This document shows, one piece after another, positions 1 through 15,000 of a stretch of DNA of 64,000 nucleotides; positions within the stretch are counted from its first letter, which is position 1; every line of letters starts with the position of its first letter. The position numbers and the translations under genes were made by a program. Under the pieces are notes generated by a model, which had not been told where the DNA came from, searched no databases, and saw only the letters and a program-made list of their open reading frames with translations. This DNA comes from Cymodocea nodosa (Eukaryota; Streptophyta; Magnoliopsida; Alismatales; Cymodoceaceae), in the NCBI GenBank assembly GCA_036874045.1, contig CM072347.1, positions 3,474,501-3,538,500 of the forward strand, written 5' to 3'.

Positions 1-65
1 TAACAAGTGCTGAAGACATTGGACAACTAATCCCAGCAAAAAGAAGTTAGCAAGTGACTGAGTAC

Positions 66-3000
66 CAGGGTGACACGACAAATGTTTGTTTTCGGGGGTA
101 CCACATCCATCTGGCCCAAATCTTCAACAAGGGCACTCCAATCACCAGTTACTATATGTATTATGGATGCAAGCATAGCTAATTGGTGTCTTTTCTCCAT
201 TCGGCAAAGTAATCCAAAATCAAGAAACCTAAGAAACACAAAAAATAATCAGATATTAAAGATCAAAAAATAGAAGTATTGTAAACAACATTTTATATAA
301 GAGAAAAGAGTAAGGCTGCAAAGTGCAATGTCAAATTAAGTGGCAAGAATCACAAGACAGACATGGAAACCAAGATGAAAACTCAGAAAGATGTAGACAT
401 CTGAGATTAATAAGAAACAAGGACCAATCTAATCAATGGTATTGATATATATGAAGGGCACAGTATGCTGTGTGATGCTAGATTATTTACATAAATTAAA
501 TATATGATGCACACACTTGAAAATATATATGCATTCCCATTCTTGAGGACATGCATGAAAATAAACAATCACATTTGATGTGTATGCATATCGAGAAAAC
601 ATAGATTTTTGAGCAAGTATTGAGAAATCATGGTTGCCAAGGTAGCAAAGAGAATGTTTTTAGGTGGATCTAGACCTCCTAAGGAGTTCTCATAGTCAAG
701 ACCACATGGGAGATGACTTGTAAGAGATGTCACTTAATTGGATGGGAGAGGGGTCTGTGGAATAAGTTCTTGTCATCCAAAATTTCCTTCTTTCCATGAA
801 GGCTTTTCCAATCCATTTTACCAACTGAAATTAATGCTCAAAGGAGAGGCCTTCATCTGGCTTTGCATTGCAAATGTTGTCAGCTATCACCTCAAGCTGA
901 CTCATCCCACTACCTCTGCTTTGAAGGAGAGTGGGCCACTCTTTGTAGAATCTAGATCAGCAGAAAGCTTTGACTACACATCGAGAACAAGGACAATGGT
1001 TGCTGTTTGTCAAGGAGGTGTTGTTCAGAAGTAGTAAGAAACTCTTCACAAACACCATCAAATACTTAATTGCTTCTACACTTTAGGAATGCTGGAAGGA
1101 GCACTGAGCTATGATTTATGACAAACAAAAAGGTTCCACTAATAGAATCCAATGCTGACTTGAGGACTTACAGATCTTCACTTGTACTCCTAGCAAACAA
1201 TGGTGTAGACTAGAGCAAACTGAGAGTTTGACTGAGTTGGGCTTTAGATCCCTTATTCTAAACAAGTCTGTGGTGCGATGGATTGGCTGGAAATGCCTTG
1301 AGGTTTCTAATTTTAAGCTAACTTTTAATGGAGCTGTGAATCAGGAAGGAAACGGCATAGGGAATGGAATTATTAAGGATGAGGAAGGCAATCTTATCCT
1401 TGCTTTTCATGACAAGTTTGGATTGTCCATTGCTGTCCTGGTTGAACTCCAGGCTCTGTATCAAACCCTGTCTACCTGCAGGAACGTTGGTTTCAATATA
1501 AAAAGGCTTGAGGTGGAGATAGACTCCCTTACTGTTTTCAAAGTGATCAAAGATGGAAGCTGCCCACTGATTCAAGCTGCTCCATTTTGGTGTGATCTTT
1601 GTGAGATGCTGAACCATGTGCACTCCTTCAATCATATACTTCGTGAAGGCAATCATGTGGTGGACATGCTAGCTAAGATGGGCCTCTACAAGTCTAAATG
1701 TGTATATGAGCAATTAAAGGACCTACCTTTGGGAATCCATAGACAGATCATGCTGGATAAATGAGAAATCCCCAGCTGCCGGTGCTATTAATGTCCACTA
1801 ATTTTCCATTTTCTGGCTTTTTTTTTTCTGGGTTGGCTCTTTTTGTGAGCTTCATCTAACCATGTAATTCACCATTTTGAGCGGGCCCCCACCCCAATAG
1901 TAGATTGAGGATTTACTTAAAATAATAATAATAATAATAATAATTGCCAAGGTGATAGGTAATGTCAACATGACACCACCTCAAAATGTCCAAGGTGAGA
2001 GGCAACCACCCAATTGAAGCAAGGCAATGATTTATGAAATTTAAATAAATAATAAATCTAAGTATCTAATCATATAATGCAACACTCTGTTAAATCATAT
2101 ATGAATAAAATAGAGAAATATATAAGCATTATAATGATAAGCCAATGAAATAAAGATAATAAGAAATATATCTCAATAAAATTTCAAATATAACTTCACA
2201 AAAATTAAATATACTAATGTGCTAATATACATACAACAAAAAACTAGAGTCTACATAAATAGATAGATAAAAGAAGAAATGTTCTTTTTATACTTTAGAT
2301 AAGTTGAAGTCCTAAAATTAATAAATAAGAAAAAATACTAGAAATTTTTAAAGAGAAATAGGGTGGTTCTCATTAATAAAATAAGCATAACCTCACAAAA
2401 ATCTGATCAAGATGTTAAGAAAATAAAAATATGAAAATGGAAAAAAAATTAAAATATTGTGTATTAAAAAAATTAAAGTGGAAAAGATGGCAAAAAAGTT
2501 GGTGCCAAAGGAGAATCATCAAAGGATGAGAAATAGCACACCAGAGGACCGTTGGAGAGGAAAAAATCACTGCAAAAGCAATGAAATACTACCTCCTCAT
2601 TAAGGCAATCAAGATATTCAAGGCAAAAGGCAAGTGCCTTACTAAAGCCTACCGCCTCAATTGATCCTCAAGCAAGGACCCCTTGCCTTGCCTCACGTGG
2701 CCACCTGAGGTGACCAGTGAGATGCCTTAATAACTTGTCAGAAAAGATGATAATTTGAACTGAATTTTCACATCGCTAATGTTTATGTAAATTATATTGC
2801 AAGTTTGGATTAGAAGTGTCTCATTGATTGTCAGGATAAAATCAAAGAGGAAAAATCTAGAACGTATCACCAAATTCAACACAAGATGTTTATATTGTAA
2901 GTTTGGATTAGAAGTATCTCATTGATTGTCAGGATAAAATCAAAGAGGAAAAATCTAGAACGTATCACCAAATTCAACAAAAGATGTAGAGTAAAATATG

Positions 3001-6000
3001 CAGTTACCACATTATGAAATCTGCATGCTTTCAAAATTCATAAAAGACAACATCAATTTTACTAAGGATACACTATTGGTATCATAAACTACAGAAAAAA
3101 TAAGCAGCAAACACTTCAGTAATGTTGATTCAGTATAAAACTTTGCTTCACGGTACTTTAAGTTGCAATTTACTATTGTAATCAAGAAAGAAAAGACTGT
3201 TCTGCACACCTTTATGGGTTTAGATTATATATATATATATATATAATGGATATCCAATGACCCATTAACCCATATAATTAATAATCTAACACTCCTCATC
3301 TAGCTAGAGCATATACATCAAGCATGCCTAGCTTTTTATAGATGTAATCATATAACCCAGCACTCAATCTCTTAATGAAGATATCTACAAGATGATCAAA
3401 CAATTGAGTATATGTAGTACAAATAATGCCTTTCATGACAATGTTTCTAACATAATGGCAATCCACCTCTCTATGCCCAGTTCTCTCATGGAATATTGGA
3501 TTATTTCCAATAAAAATGGTAGCTTAATTATCAGAATGCATGAATATGAACTCATTAATAGGAAACCTAAGCTCAATTAAGAGGGAGCATAGTCACATCA
3601 TCTTACATGCAATTTATGTCATAATTCAATATTTTGCCTCTGTTGAATCCTAACACAACATTCTTTCTTGCTTCTCTACGCCCAACATAGGAAAGAAAAG
3701 GGAGGAGGCGTGACAAAAATGAGGTGGGAGGTGATGGGTGCAGCTAGCCAGTATTGGAGAGAGAAGGGAGGTAGTGTCTAGGATTTGAAAACCCTAGGTT
3801 TCTAGCTACATCAAGAGGGAAACCTAAGCCCAATCAAGAGGGAACATAGCTACATCATCTCACATGCAATTTATGCCATAATTTGATATTTTACCTTTGT
3901 GTTGAATCTTGATAAATATTTTATTTCTTACTTCTCTACCCCTCACATGGGAAGAAAAGGGAGGACGGGTAGCAAAAACGAGGTGGGAGCTGGTGGCTAG
4001 GATTTGAAAACCCTAGGCTTCTATCCTTTGCCTCTTGTACCATGTAATCAAGGAAATAAAGACTGTTCTCCACACCCTTATGGTATTGCATGTAAACCCA
4101 TATAACTAATAATCTAACAACCATGGAAATATTATCTTTTAGTAAAGTTATATTTTACAACTACAATGTCAATAACTTTTTCAATGTTGTAAAAAACAGA
4201 AAACAGATTACACAGATTGAAGATTAAAATTTTTTTAAAAAAATGAGGGATTAAACTGATGTTTTATGAAAAAACTCTATAAATAAATTAAGAAAGAAAA
4301 CCTACATGAAACAGCTTGTCTAGAAAAAGACTAGTTATCAAAAGACATATCCATAAGCAATTCCAGATGCATTCTAAGAAAAACTGACTCAGTATGACTG
4401 AACTAGTTTTTTATTTCAATGTTACTTTTATCATGTAGAAAAATTGAAAAAGCTTCCAATGTGTGTTCTCTCTAGACTCTTGAGCATCCAAAACATAAAA
4501 TTCATACCCAATTTGCCCTGCACTGGTATAACAAAGGTTTCCAGGATGTGGATCAGCATGCAGTAAGCCTGTCTCAAGAAGCTGTATAAGTGACGCCTTT
4601 ACTCCTTTGTTTACCTTTGATTGACATAGTCATGATATGGAAATTAGTGAAATTGATGATGGCCAGTATAAGAAAATCAAACATATTATCACCTATTAAA
4701 TAAGACAAATTATTTCAACTCATTTTCTAGATAATGAATTTAGCCCTTTCCATACACCTATAAGCAAAGGAGAACAAATCAATGGTGGAATCAGCAGAGG
4801 TAGAGGAAGGTCTAACATGCTTAGAGTCACATGCATAATTCAACAAGGAACTATCTGCCTTGAAATAGTCTCATATTGAAAAATAGGATGGGACTTGAAA
4901 CAGATTTCCAACAAGGGATTTCTTCATTCATAACTAATTGACTTTGAGTTAAGTATGTTCTACATTTTCAACAATCCGGAAAAGTATTGATGTTGCAAAT
5001 CCCACAAAGTGGGATCAAAGCAAGATCATATAATCATTTTAATTAATGACTTATTAGAATCAATTTCTGTGCTTATATCATGTCATATCCCTTAGAGTTA
5101 GATGCCTTAGATAAAAATGTACATAGAACTTTTCATGAATGAATACCAGAAATATACATAGGTTACATAGGGGAAAGAGTTGAAATACACAGTCCAGATT
5201 GGATGTACAGAAAAACATAGCAGTAGCTTGACAAAAACAACTAAAAAAGAGTTAAGATTGAATGAGAGCTAGCTAAGTCCGTAGTCTCAAGTCTTAGTTC
5301 TATGAGCTTGGTGTTTCCAGATCTCAAAGCAGCATAACAAAATAAAATCCAGACTCTTGCAAAGGCGATAGTTAAGAATACCCAGCTATCAAGCAATGTT
5401 TCATCTTTCTCACACATACTACAGATTTCATAAATTAATGCTATTTTTCAGTCATCAATGAAAATTAGATATAATAAATTAGCATCAAACGTACAAATCC
5501 AGCAAATAAGAAAATGACCTACTTGCTTATGAAATAACTTCACAAATGTAAAAAGTGTAGGTGAAAATGAGGAATGTTGGGATTAAAATTTGTAACATGT
5601 GCAAGAAAACCATTTTGCAAGTAAATTTACAAATTTTCTTATTAACAAATCAAAACTAAGTTAATCATTCACAAGATAAAAGGCTACCAATCAAAAGAGA
5701 AATTTTGATTACATATTCTAGGTAACAGTATAATTATGCAAAAAGGTATATGCTGAAGAATAGAGCATGGAGTCGGTAAGTCATTAAAAATGTGGCTGAT
5801 AACTCAGGCTGTCTTGAAAGTAAATTTTTAATTGATCTGTTCCAAGGTAAAATTGACCTACAAAATATATGTAATACTAGTTCAGAAGTACAAAGAAACT
5901 TACCAAGTCAAGAAGACGTTTTTTAGCATCAACTTGTTGTTGACTCAAACAAACATCACCATTAGCAGATCCCTTGGTTAACGACAACAACCTATTTGGA

Positions 6001-9000
6001 TTTTCACCGGTCAACCATGACAGAGTCAACACTTTCTTTCCACTTAAATGTCTAAAAACTTTAGGAATGGAAATAAATTGGTATTGTGCATGGGCTTCCT
6101 GCAAGAAAAAATAGAATTACAGAGAGAATAACATTGTAATATGTGAGAACAAATAATGTATTAAGGTTATTTGTATGAGTAAGTTTAGTCTCACATTGCT
6201 TATAATGTTTTTACTCTTTATATGTAGCCTCTATAAATAGAGGCCTTATGTTATTTTAGTGGAATAACTTCCACCTATTCTTCTTCTTCCACCTTTCATT
6301 TGCCTCTCCTTTTCGTTTTCCTCTCTCTTTCTTCTTTATATGTGACATCATCTTCTTTGTTATTATTACTTTTTTTTTTCTTCTTCTTTTTTCTTTCTTC
6401 CTCTCTCTCTTTTCCACCTTTTTTCCTTTCTTTCCTTTCTCTTTTCCTTCTCCCTCTTCATCTGCAACTCACCCCATGGAAGGACAAGGCTGTTGACAAC
6501 TCTTCCTGTGGCAAAATCCAGCCCATTGGTGGAAAAGAGTTCAAAAGAGCTAGATGAGGAGACCATAAGTGAGGTGCTGACAGAGATCACAAACTTCTTG
6601 GAGGTGACAATGGGGTGGATGCGAGGCTCACAATAAGGGATCATCAAGCCATGGTAGCAAGGAGAGAGGGTTGCAAAACTGATGGCAACAATAGTATCTC
6701 CCCCTATTTTGCCGATCATGGAGGTAACAACATTAGTGATCTTGCTCCATGTACTTCTCCATCTTTTAGTAGATGACAGTGGTGTAGGAGAAGAAAAACC
6801 TAGAAAGGGACAAAGAAAGAATATGTGGAAATAGGGGAGGCTACATAAAGGTAGGCAAAATGACCTAGATATAAGAGGAACATCAGTAACTTAGGAAAGG
6901 GTTAGTGGTAGTGATGGTTAAGAACCCTATTAACGACAATAGGAGGTAGGGTTGGATGAAAGAGAACATGGACGAGCTAATTGCAATGTTTCTCTCGATG
7001 TTTGACACAAGGAGTGACAACAACTAATGGTCATTGGGAGGAAGGTGATAGCTAGAGTTTTCTTCTTTACTATTTGAACATTTTATATTTTTAGATTATC
7101 AAAAACTAGGCTCTAATACCATGTTGAAACATAAGAAAATAAGTGAAAGTTGTTTAATTCACTAGAATAACATAAGACTTCTATTTATAAAGGCTATATA
7201 GAAAAAGTAAAAACACCATAAGCAAATGGGACTAAACCCACTAACACAAATAACCTAATATATTATATATTCTCACATAATCAATTAAATGCTAAGATAT
7301 TGCACATTATATATTATCTTCATTTAGTATAAGGACTATTTTTTTAATTATTTCATATTTACATTATAGACAATGGTTTAAAAGGGCCATGGAAAATTTC
7401 AAAGCAATTTTTGTTACAACAAAGATGGACTAGTGATGCAACCTTTATTACTTGCAATAATTATATAAACATGAAAAAATGCAAATAAAAAATATTTCAC
7501 ACCAAATTACAAATAAATATATAGCTTATATAAAACTAGTAGAGAATATTAATAGACATTATAGGTACCAAAAATGGAGTCAGACTGCACATTTTTATTG
7601 GAAGTTAGTGCAGAAGAAAGAAGGCACATATTAAATTGAATGCAAAAAATAACAACACAAAGCCTACCTGAAATTCAGTAGCATTGAGTGCTTCTAGTCT
7701 GTAATCCAACTCACCAACAAAACCACGTCCAAGCTCATCTGCATATAGCCGAATGTCATTCTTCCTTTTAGCAATCTTACGCAATAGGCCTAGCTGCAAA
7801 TAATGCATGAAATGTCAATGAATAGAAAACAAGAAGCATCCAACGCAACAATTTCTTTAACCCTTTAAGCAACAATAACACCTTTAGCCAACTAAATAGG
7901 CCACTTAGTTTTTGGGAAAAAGATATATATATCTCTATTAAGCCTGGCATTGCTCTAGATATCCCTCTTATTTCAATATTTATTCTTATACCCTTTTGAT
8001 CTAACAATTGCTCTGCATGCCCTTGTTTGTACATTAAGCATAATGAAAACAAGCTTCTGTTAATTTAACACTACACGGACCTTATTACACTTACGTAATG
8101 ATTTGTTATGCACCTTTTAATCTCTCTATTGGCCTTTCTATAATTCTTTTTCCTCTCTTCTCTATCTTCATCTTTTGTCACGTTTTTTTAAGTGTTTGGT
8201 TGGAGAAGCCATTGTAGTGCAATAGTGATTGTGAAAGGTGTGGTCATAGTGATATGCTTGGATTGTAACATGACAATCATTGAAAATGGATAAGTCTAAC
8301 ATTAACATTTCTGCTTTGTTAAGTCCAATATTATGTAATTTCTGTGTTTCTTTACTCAATGGTGCAGCAAGACACCCGGTCAATCAACATCACCGAGAGA
8401 TGAGAACAAATTGATAAAAGAGAAATGGAAGAGAAATGGAAGAGAAATGGAAGAGAAGATAACCAGTGCTCATGTTCTTTGATTAAATTTTTACTGAGGA
8501 TACTTACTGAGGGTAATTTAGTCACTTTATGTTTTCTGTTACATTAGAGTAAAATATTTGTAATGTGAGACTAACAATAGGAACACACAGACCAATTATC
8601 AAACTAAGAGAGGTATAGGAATAAATATCAAACTAAGAGGGTTATTTACAGCAATATCAAACTTATCAAGGGTATGCATGTAAAAAACCATCAAGTTTTT
8701 TAGATAAGTGGGCAGCTAAAGCAAAAAAGGATGCTGGTGACAAATTGGAAAAAAATACTCTGGTCTTCCATCAAAAAAAGGATATTAGCATGGATTTCAA
8801 TGAATTTAGCATGTCACTTAGGATAAATATTTATCAGAATGAAGTGTTTAAGCAGAGGCTTGCTCAGTAGACAGGCCTTAGTGCTATTTTCTCTGCTGTT
8901 TTGGAGTGATGGGGCACCATGGTAATCCCAATAAGAACTATAATCCTATCAAAGAGATGGCCATAATCAAATGATGACAAATATTCTCCCATTTTACCAA

Positions 9001-12000
9001 ACATGTGACTGCTGGCTAGGTTAATCCTTAAAACTGTCACATTGCTGACCCTGTAGTAACTAGTAAATTGGTAAAAGAAAAGATAACACCAAGGACATTG
9101 GGAAAATAGTTAAAAGTTTTAGTAATCTTAAAACAACACAATCAATGCCTCAATCTGTATTATATAAGGTTGGCAACATGAATCCTTTCCAAATGTTATT
9201 AACACTAATGAATCATATAATGATGATATTAACACTAATGAATCAAATAATGATGAATATGATGGTTAAAAAATTATCAAGTGATAAAACTAGTTACTCA
9301 AAAAAGTCAATAAAAGTTCTACTTACACCAAGACGAAGGATATAGATATCACGGACAACCACATGAAGCAAGTTAGGACGTTGAACTTTTATAGCCACAG
9401 TATGGCCATCAAGAGTACAGCCTTTATAGACCTAAAGGATAGTTTCATAATGCAGTTGAGCAACAGGAAATATGTTAGAAATATCAATTAATTCCTGGTG
9501 CAATCAGAAAGTAATAAATTATGTGACAGAAAACTCTTTGGATGTAAGTCTGATTCCTCTAATGGCAGCACAGACAAAACTGGAAGCATAACAAGGAAAC
9601 CATTGTTCTTGAATGACTCCTCACTTCACTATACCAAACGCAAACCAGCTGTAAAAGGTACAGTGTAATAGCAAGGCAAATATGCCATGGAAGGTTGTGT
9701 CTTACTTTTATGTTATATATAATTCAAATGGAGTGTGTTGTAGAACATTGCCCACTATTCTCATGTCAAATGTTGATGTGAGAGGCAATGTGGCACAACC
9801 TCCATCAAGGTGAACCAATCTCAACTGAACTTCACATTATTCCAGTCAGGATCATCTAACTAGTCTTCCTAGACAAGAACCAAGAACCCACTTTTTGAGA
9901 TTCTATTATATTATAAATAATTATTTTGAGATACTATTATAAAAATTGAATACGCATCAAGTCAAGCAACTTTTATATGTTCAAAATAAAAAAAGTATGT
10001 CCGTTAAATAATATCAAAGTAGTGTATTGTAATGGTCAAAGGAAAGCACCGATGTTCAATAGATATTCTATTGTATTTATTCTTTCATGATTAAGTGTAG
10101 CAGCAATACATATAATTCAGAAGAATATGCAAGTGATAGTAACACCATCTCTTTGTTTTATCAAAGGGTTCTACGGTTCAACAAAAATCACCATTTGTTC
10201 TCTGTTCTCAGTCTCCATCCATTGGAGAATGTTAAAATAAATGAGTGGAAATACTTTATAAACATACTAACAAATGCATCAATTTCCAAATAATATGGAC
10301 CAAACCAATACATATGAGTGAAAATCAACTTAGGTGATTCAACCATGTTCAAAGAATATTTATTTAATACACGTGCAAGGAAAAAAGGACAAAATCATAT
10401 CATTGGGAATGGAAGAGATAAGGAATGAGAAAAAATTGCCAGACTCAAGATAGTGATCAACAACTCATATATATGGTCTAACAAATACAACAGACTAAAT
10501 TGAAAGAAATGGTAAGAAAGGAACCGTAGGATAAAGGTGTGATTTTTATTTTGCCGGTGGTTGTGGCTATTCATATAAATTTTCTCATGACATTGATTTC
10601 CTCTGTTTTCCATGGCAACACAAGTTCCCAACTTTCACTTATATAAAGATTATATAGGTGCACATACACTGACACAAAAACACATGTTTCATTTGTAAGT
10701 GTCAACATAGAATTGTGTATTTATCAGTAGTCGTCCTCTTTGTCTCCCCAACCTAGACATCTGAAATAACAAGTACAACCAGAACTAGTGGTCATCTACT
10801 TCCAGTTGACCAAGGCTATAGAGCACTTAAAATAATTGACTTAGTGTTGCTTGTTATTGAAGGGTGAGAAATTTGGACATGTTTACAATCAAAATGACAA
10901 GTATATTCAGTAGACATTTGATGATTTTAGTGCCATCAAAGGACAATAACCATACAGTTCCTGAAATCTGAAAGACCAAAGTGCAACTCTGGAGCAGGCA
11001 ACCACTAGGAAAGGTTATAAGGAAGCATAACATCTCCTCTCACATCACAATAAAAAAAGAGTAACTATTAAATATTTAAAAGCACCTGACCAAATGATGC
11101 GGCAGCAACAGTCTCTTCAGAAATATAACTAAAGACAGTTTCAATGGGAGAGCGTAGTTCCTCCTCAATGACCTTCAATGCCTCTGTTCTCGGAAAAGGA
11201 GGAATATTGTCATGCAATTCAGATAATGCCTGTAATTGAGAATAATAGGAAAACAACAAATTTAAATGGCAGGTACTAATAATGCTTGTAGTTCTAAAAT
11301 AACAAAAAATATTTGACATGCAAGATATGAAGACAAAATTAGATTACAAACCATAATGAATAAAAACTGAAAGATCAAAAGTAGTCATGATTCACATTGC
11401 ATCTTGGTAGATTGGTGAAGTTACTTCTTTGTTAGTTTGAATAAACTCCTAGGCATACTTATTAAGACATCAAGTCATTGAGCCTGAGTGCCAATTACAA
11501 AATTTAAAAAAATTGTTTTGATTATTTCTATTATTTATTATATATATTAGATGCAACTATGCATCAGTACATGTGTTCTTAACTAATCCCCAAATAACAT
11601 TGAAATATATAATAAATGACAAGTAACAATAAAATACTTTTAGACGACATTGTTCACCCAAGAGCTACCACTGTAGTAGCCTTAAGAGGAATAATTACAG
11701 TAATGATTCCTCTAACATCATAACTACAATGTTAGGAGTTCTTGAAAACTATTGCCCCCCCCCCCTTCTAACTCTTAAAAAAGACTTTCTACCAACATTG
11801 TAACATTGTTGGAAGCCAAAAGGTAACCAAGAGTTAGAGCTTCAAAATATTTTGTTCAAAAGAGCTCCTTGGAAGCCGTATTGCAGCTCCGATGGGTTGG
11901 AGCTGGTTATAAGAGACACAAACAAACGAGGGCTTTGTAACATAGATATCCATATATGATCTAATCACTATAAAATATAAATATGTAAATTATAATCATC

Positions 12001-15000
12001 CTCTTAGAAATGAATTAATCCAAGTTTTTTCCTTCAAAAATGGTATCCATTCTAGGTTTAGGGTTTGGAAAAAGAAGAAAATGGAAAAGAATCCATAATA
12101 TTCTCAGCTTTCACTCATAATTCAGATTATTTTAAACAAGGAAAATTGTTAATTTTGTATTAAATTTGGACTGGATGTGTACTTGGGTAAATGGTAGTAA
12201 ATTATGTTAAATAATTGCACAAACTTGTAGCTTGAGTATTGGTAGGAAAATTTATGTCTTGGATTATGTGTCTGTACTAATGGTGAGTGTTGTCATTCTC
12301 CGAGAGGATTGTTGATTCACATAGGAGGACATGAAATACTAAAATAAGCATATAATTATGGAGTTCTTACTGCAACTACAGTCAGGAATCATTCAGTGAA
12401 CCAGTAGAAACATAGGAAAAAGGACTATCAACATCTTAACCTTGGAGATTTCTGGACCAATGATGTCTGGCCTTGTGGAGAGAGACTGGCCAACTGCAGC
12501 ACCACAGAGAGATATTTAGCAAATGCATGGAAATTGTATAAAGTAATAGCATCCTGCACAAAATTAAAAAGAAGAAACATAGATTGTTCATGGTGAAATG
12601 ACAATGTCAGTCTAAGCAAACAACTGCCGAAAAAGATCTAACCTTTGATAAATGTGGGACCAAGGTTCAACAGTGTTTCCTTTAAAAGGTAACCAAGGTA
12701 GTACTGCGAATCTTCACTTGTAACCTCCTCCTTGCTGAATCTATTGAACTTGATTCTTGTTGATGTTTGCATTTTTATTGCAGCTAATGCAAATGATGAT
12801 ATCACCTTAATAGATAACATGACAACAATGTCTGAGAAAAACTGTAAAATGATGATCATTTTCCCAATCTAGAACATGGAATGGTGGATATTTTGGCCTC
12901 ATGGTAGTTTTATTAAGTTGGTGTTATACAGTGATGTCAGGTTATTATATTTAGTTTGAAGGATCTGTTCTTAACAACTAGATGTACAAGAATATCACCA
13001 AAATTAGACAGTTTATGCAGGGAAAGTTAGCTGAAATCTTGTGCAAGATTATGTAAGATTAACTTGTTTTCTAACAAGAAGAATTCTGTAGTTACCAATA
13101 AAATCTTCTTCTGGACTTTTATGACTGATGAATATAGATTTCCTTCATCTTTTTCATAAATTTTAAAACAATAGTAACTGTTGATTTAGGAAATAATCAA
13201 GCTTAGGGTTTTCCATTACACAATTAGGAGCATAAGTACAAGGCTACATGGATCCTTCAAGATTCAATTACCCATACCCATTTACACTCATTTACATCAT
13301 TTACATGACATAACAGTAACTTTAACACTCCCCTTCAAACTAGAGAGTACAAATCAAATAAAATTGGCTTGTTACATAGATCCTTGAAAGTGCTTGTACT
13401 AAGCTTTTTTATAAAAATGTCTACAAGTTATTGAGATGATCTAACATAAGCAGTATTGATGATCTCATTTTCCATAAGTTCTCAAATGTAATGGCAATTA
13501 ACTTCAATATATTTGGCGTATTCATGAAAAGTAAGATTGCTAGCAATATAGATTACTATTTGATCATCATAATGCATAATCATAGGCACTAAAACTATAA
13601 AACCAAGTTTTGTTAGGAATGATCTTTAGCTACATCAACTCACTTGCAATTTGAGACATTAACCTCTATTTTATTTTTGCACTTGATTTTGATATAAAAT
13701 TTTATTTTTTACTCCTCCAAGTGACGAAATTGCTACCTATATAAGTGCAGTAGACAAAGATGGATCTTCCATCCCCTCTATCACCTACATAACCTGAGTC
13801 TAAATAAGTCAGTACATTTAGATGTCCATACTTGGAGTAAATTAATCCCCTTCCAAGATTACTTTTGACATAGGACAAGACTCTCATTGTACCATTTTAG
13901 TGTATCATCTTTAGCTCATACATAAATTAAGTTAGAAGACTAACAACATAAGTGATGTCAAAACAAATTACTATAAGATAAATGAGTTTCCCAACCAATC
14001 TATGATATCTTCCAACATCATCAAGTAACTCAGAGGTATCATCCCAAAAGGTAGGATTTTTCTCAATAAGAATTTGTTCAGGTTTGCATACCAAGAAGTT
14101 AGTCTCCTTTAACAAATTAAAAGCATATTTCCTTTAAGAGAGAATAATCTTGCCCTTAGAATAAGCAAACTTAATGTCTAAAAAATACTTTGATTTCCCT
14201 ATATTTTTAATAACAAAGTAATAAACTAGAAAGTTCTTTGTTAAACAAATTTCATTTACATCACCACCTATTAGAAGAATGTCATCTACATAGACTAATA
14301 AAATAGTAATGTTTTCCCATAAAACTATTTGATAAAGACTAAGTGGTCAACCACATATCTCAAAAAGGATAATTAAACTAAACTAAACTAAGCTTTGCAA
14401 ACAAACTTAATTCTCCCAATGAACAACATATCATAGAGGTTGTTCTATAAAAATTTGCTTTTCGAAATCACTATAAAGGAAAACATTGCAAACATCCATC
14501 AGGAAAAGAGACCAATTGTTGTTGATGGACAAAGAGAACAATACTTGAATCGAGTTGAGACAAAAAACTGTTGAGAAAATTTCAACATAATTAACTTCAT
14601 ATGTTCAAGTGAAATCATAAGCAAAAAGGAGAGCCTTACAGTGATCAACAAAGCCATTTGATTTGCACTAAATGATAAAAATCCTGACTACCAACAACAA
14701 GAACATCTTGCAAGTAAGGTATAAGCCACCACATGACCTTGGTAGTTAATGTTTATATTTCAACATCCATAACTTTCTCCTATTGTGAAAGGGTAAAAGC
14801 CTTTGTAGGATTCTATGGAATTAATTCTGATGACATATTTAAGGTAAATTAACAATAGGTAAGGCTAAGAGAATTATAAGATACAAAATGAGAAATAAAA
14901 TGCATGGTTGAGGCACAAGTACCTTTGCATGAAGTTATAGGTAAATCAAGAGAAGTAGCCAGATCTACCTCAATAGAAGAAGATGATTTGCTTAACACTG

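Noticed and set aside
738-1034. 98-codon plus frame upstream of the RNase H domain
   Set aside because: No resemblance to LINE or host proteins.
3392-3580. 62-codon plus frame
   Set aside because: Antisense shadow of the Copia remnant.
6300-6719. Leu/Phe/Ser-rich and Lys/Glu-rich frames
   Set aside because: Translations of a polypyrimidine/polypurine tract inside the inverted-LTR element.
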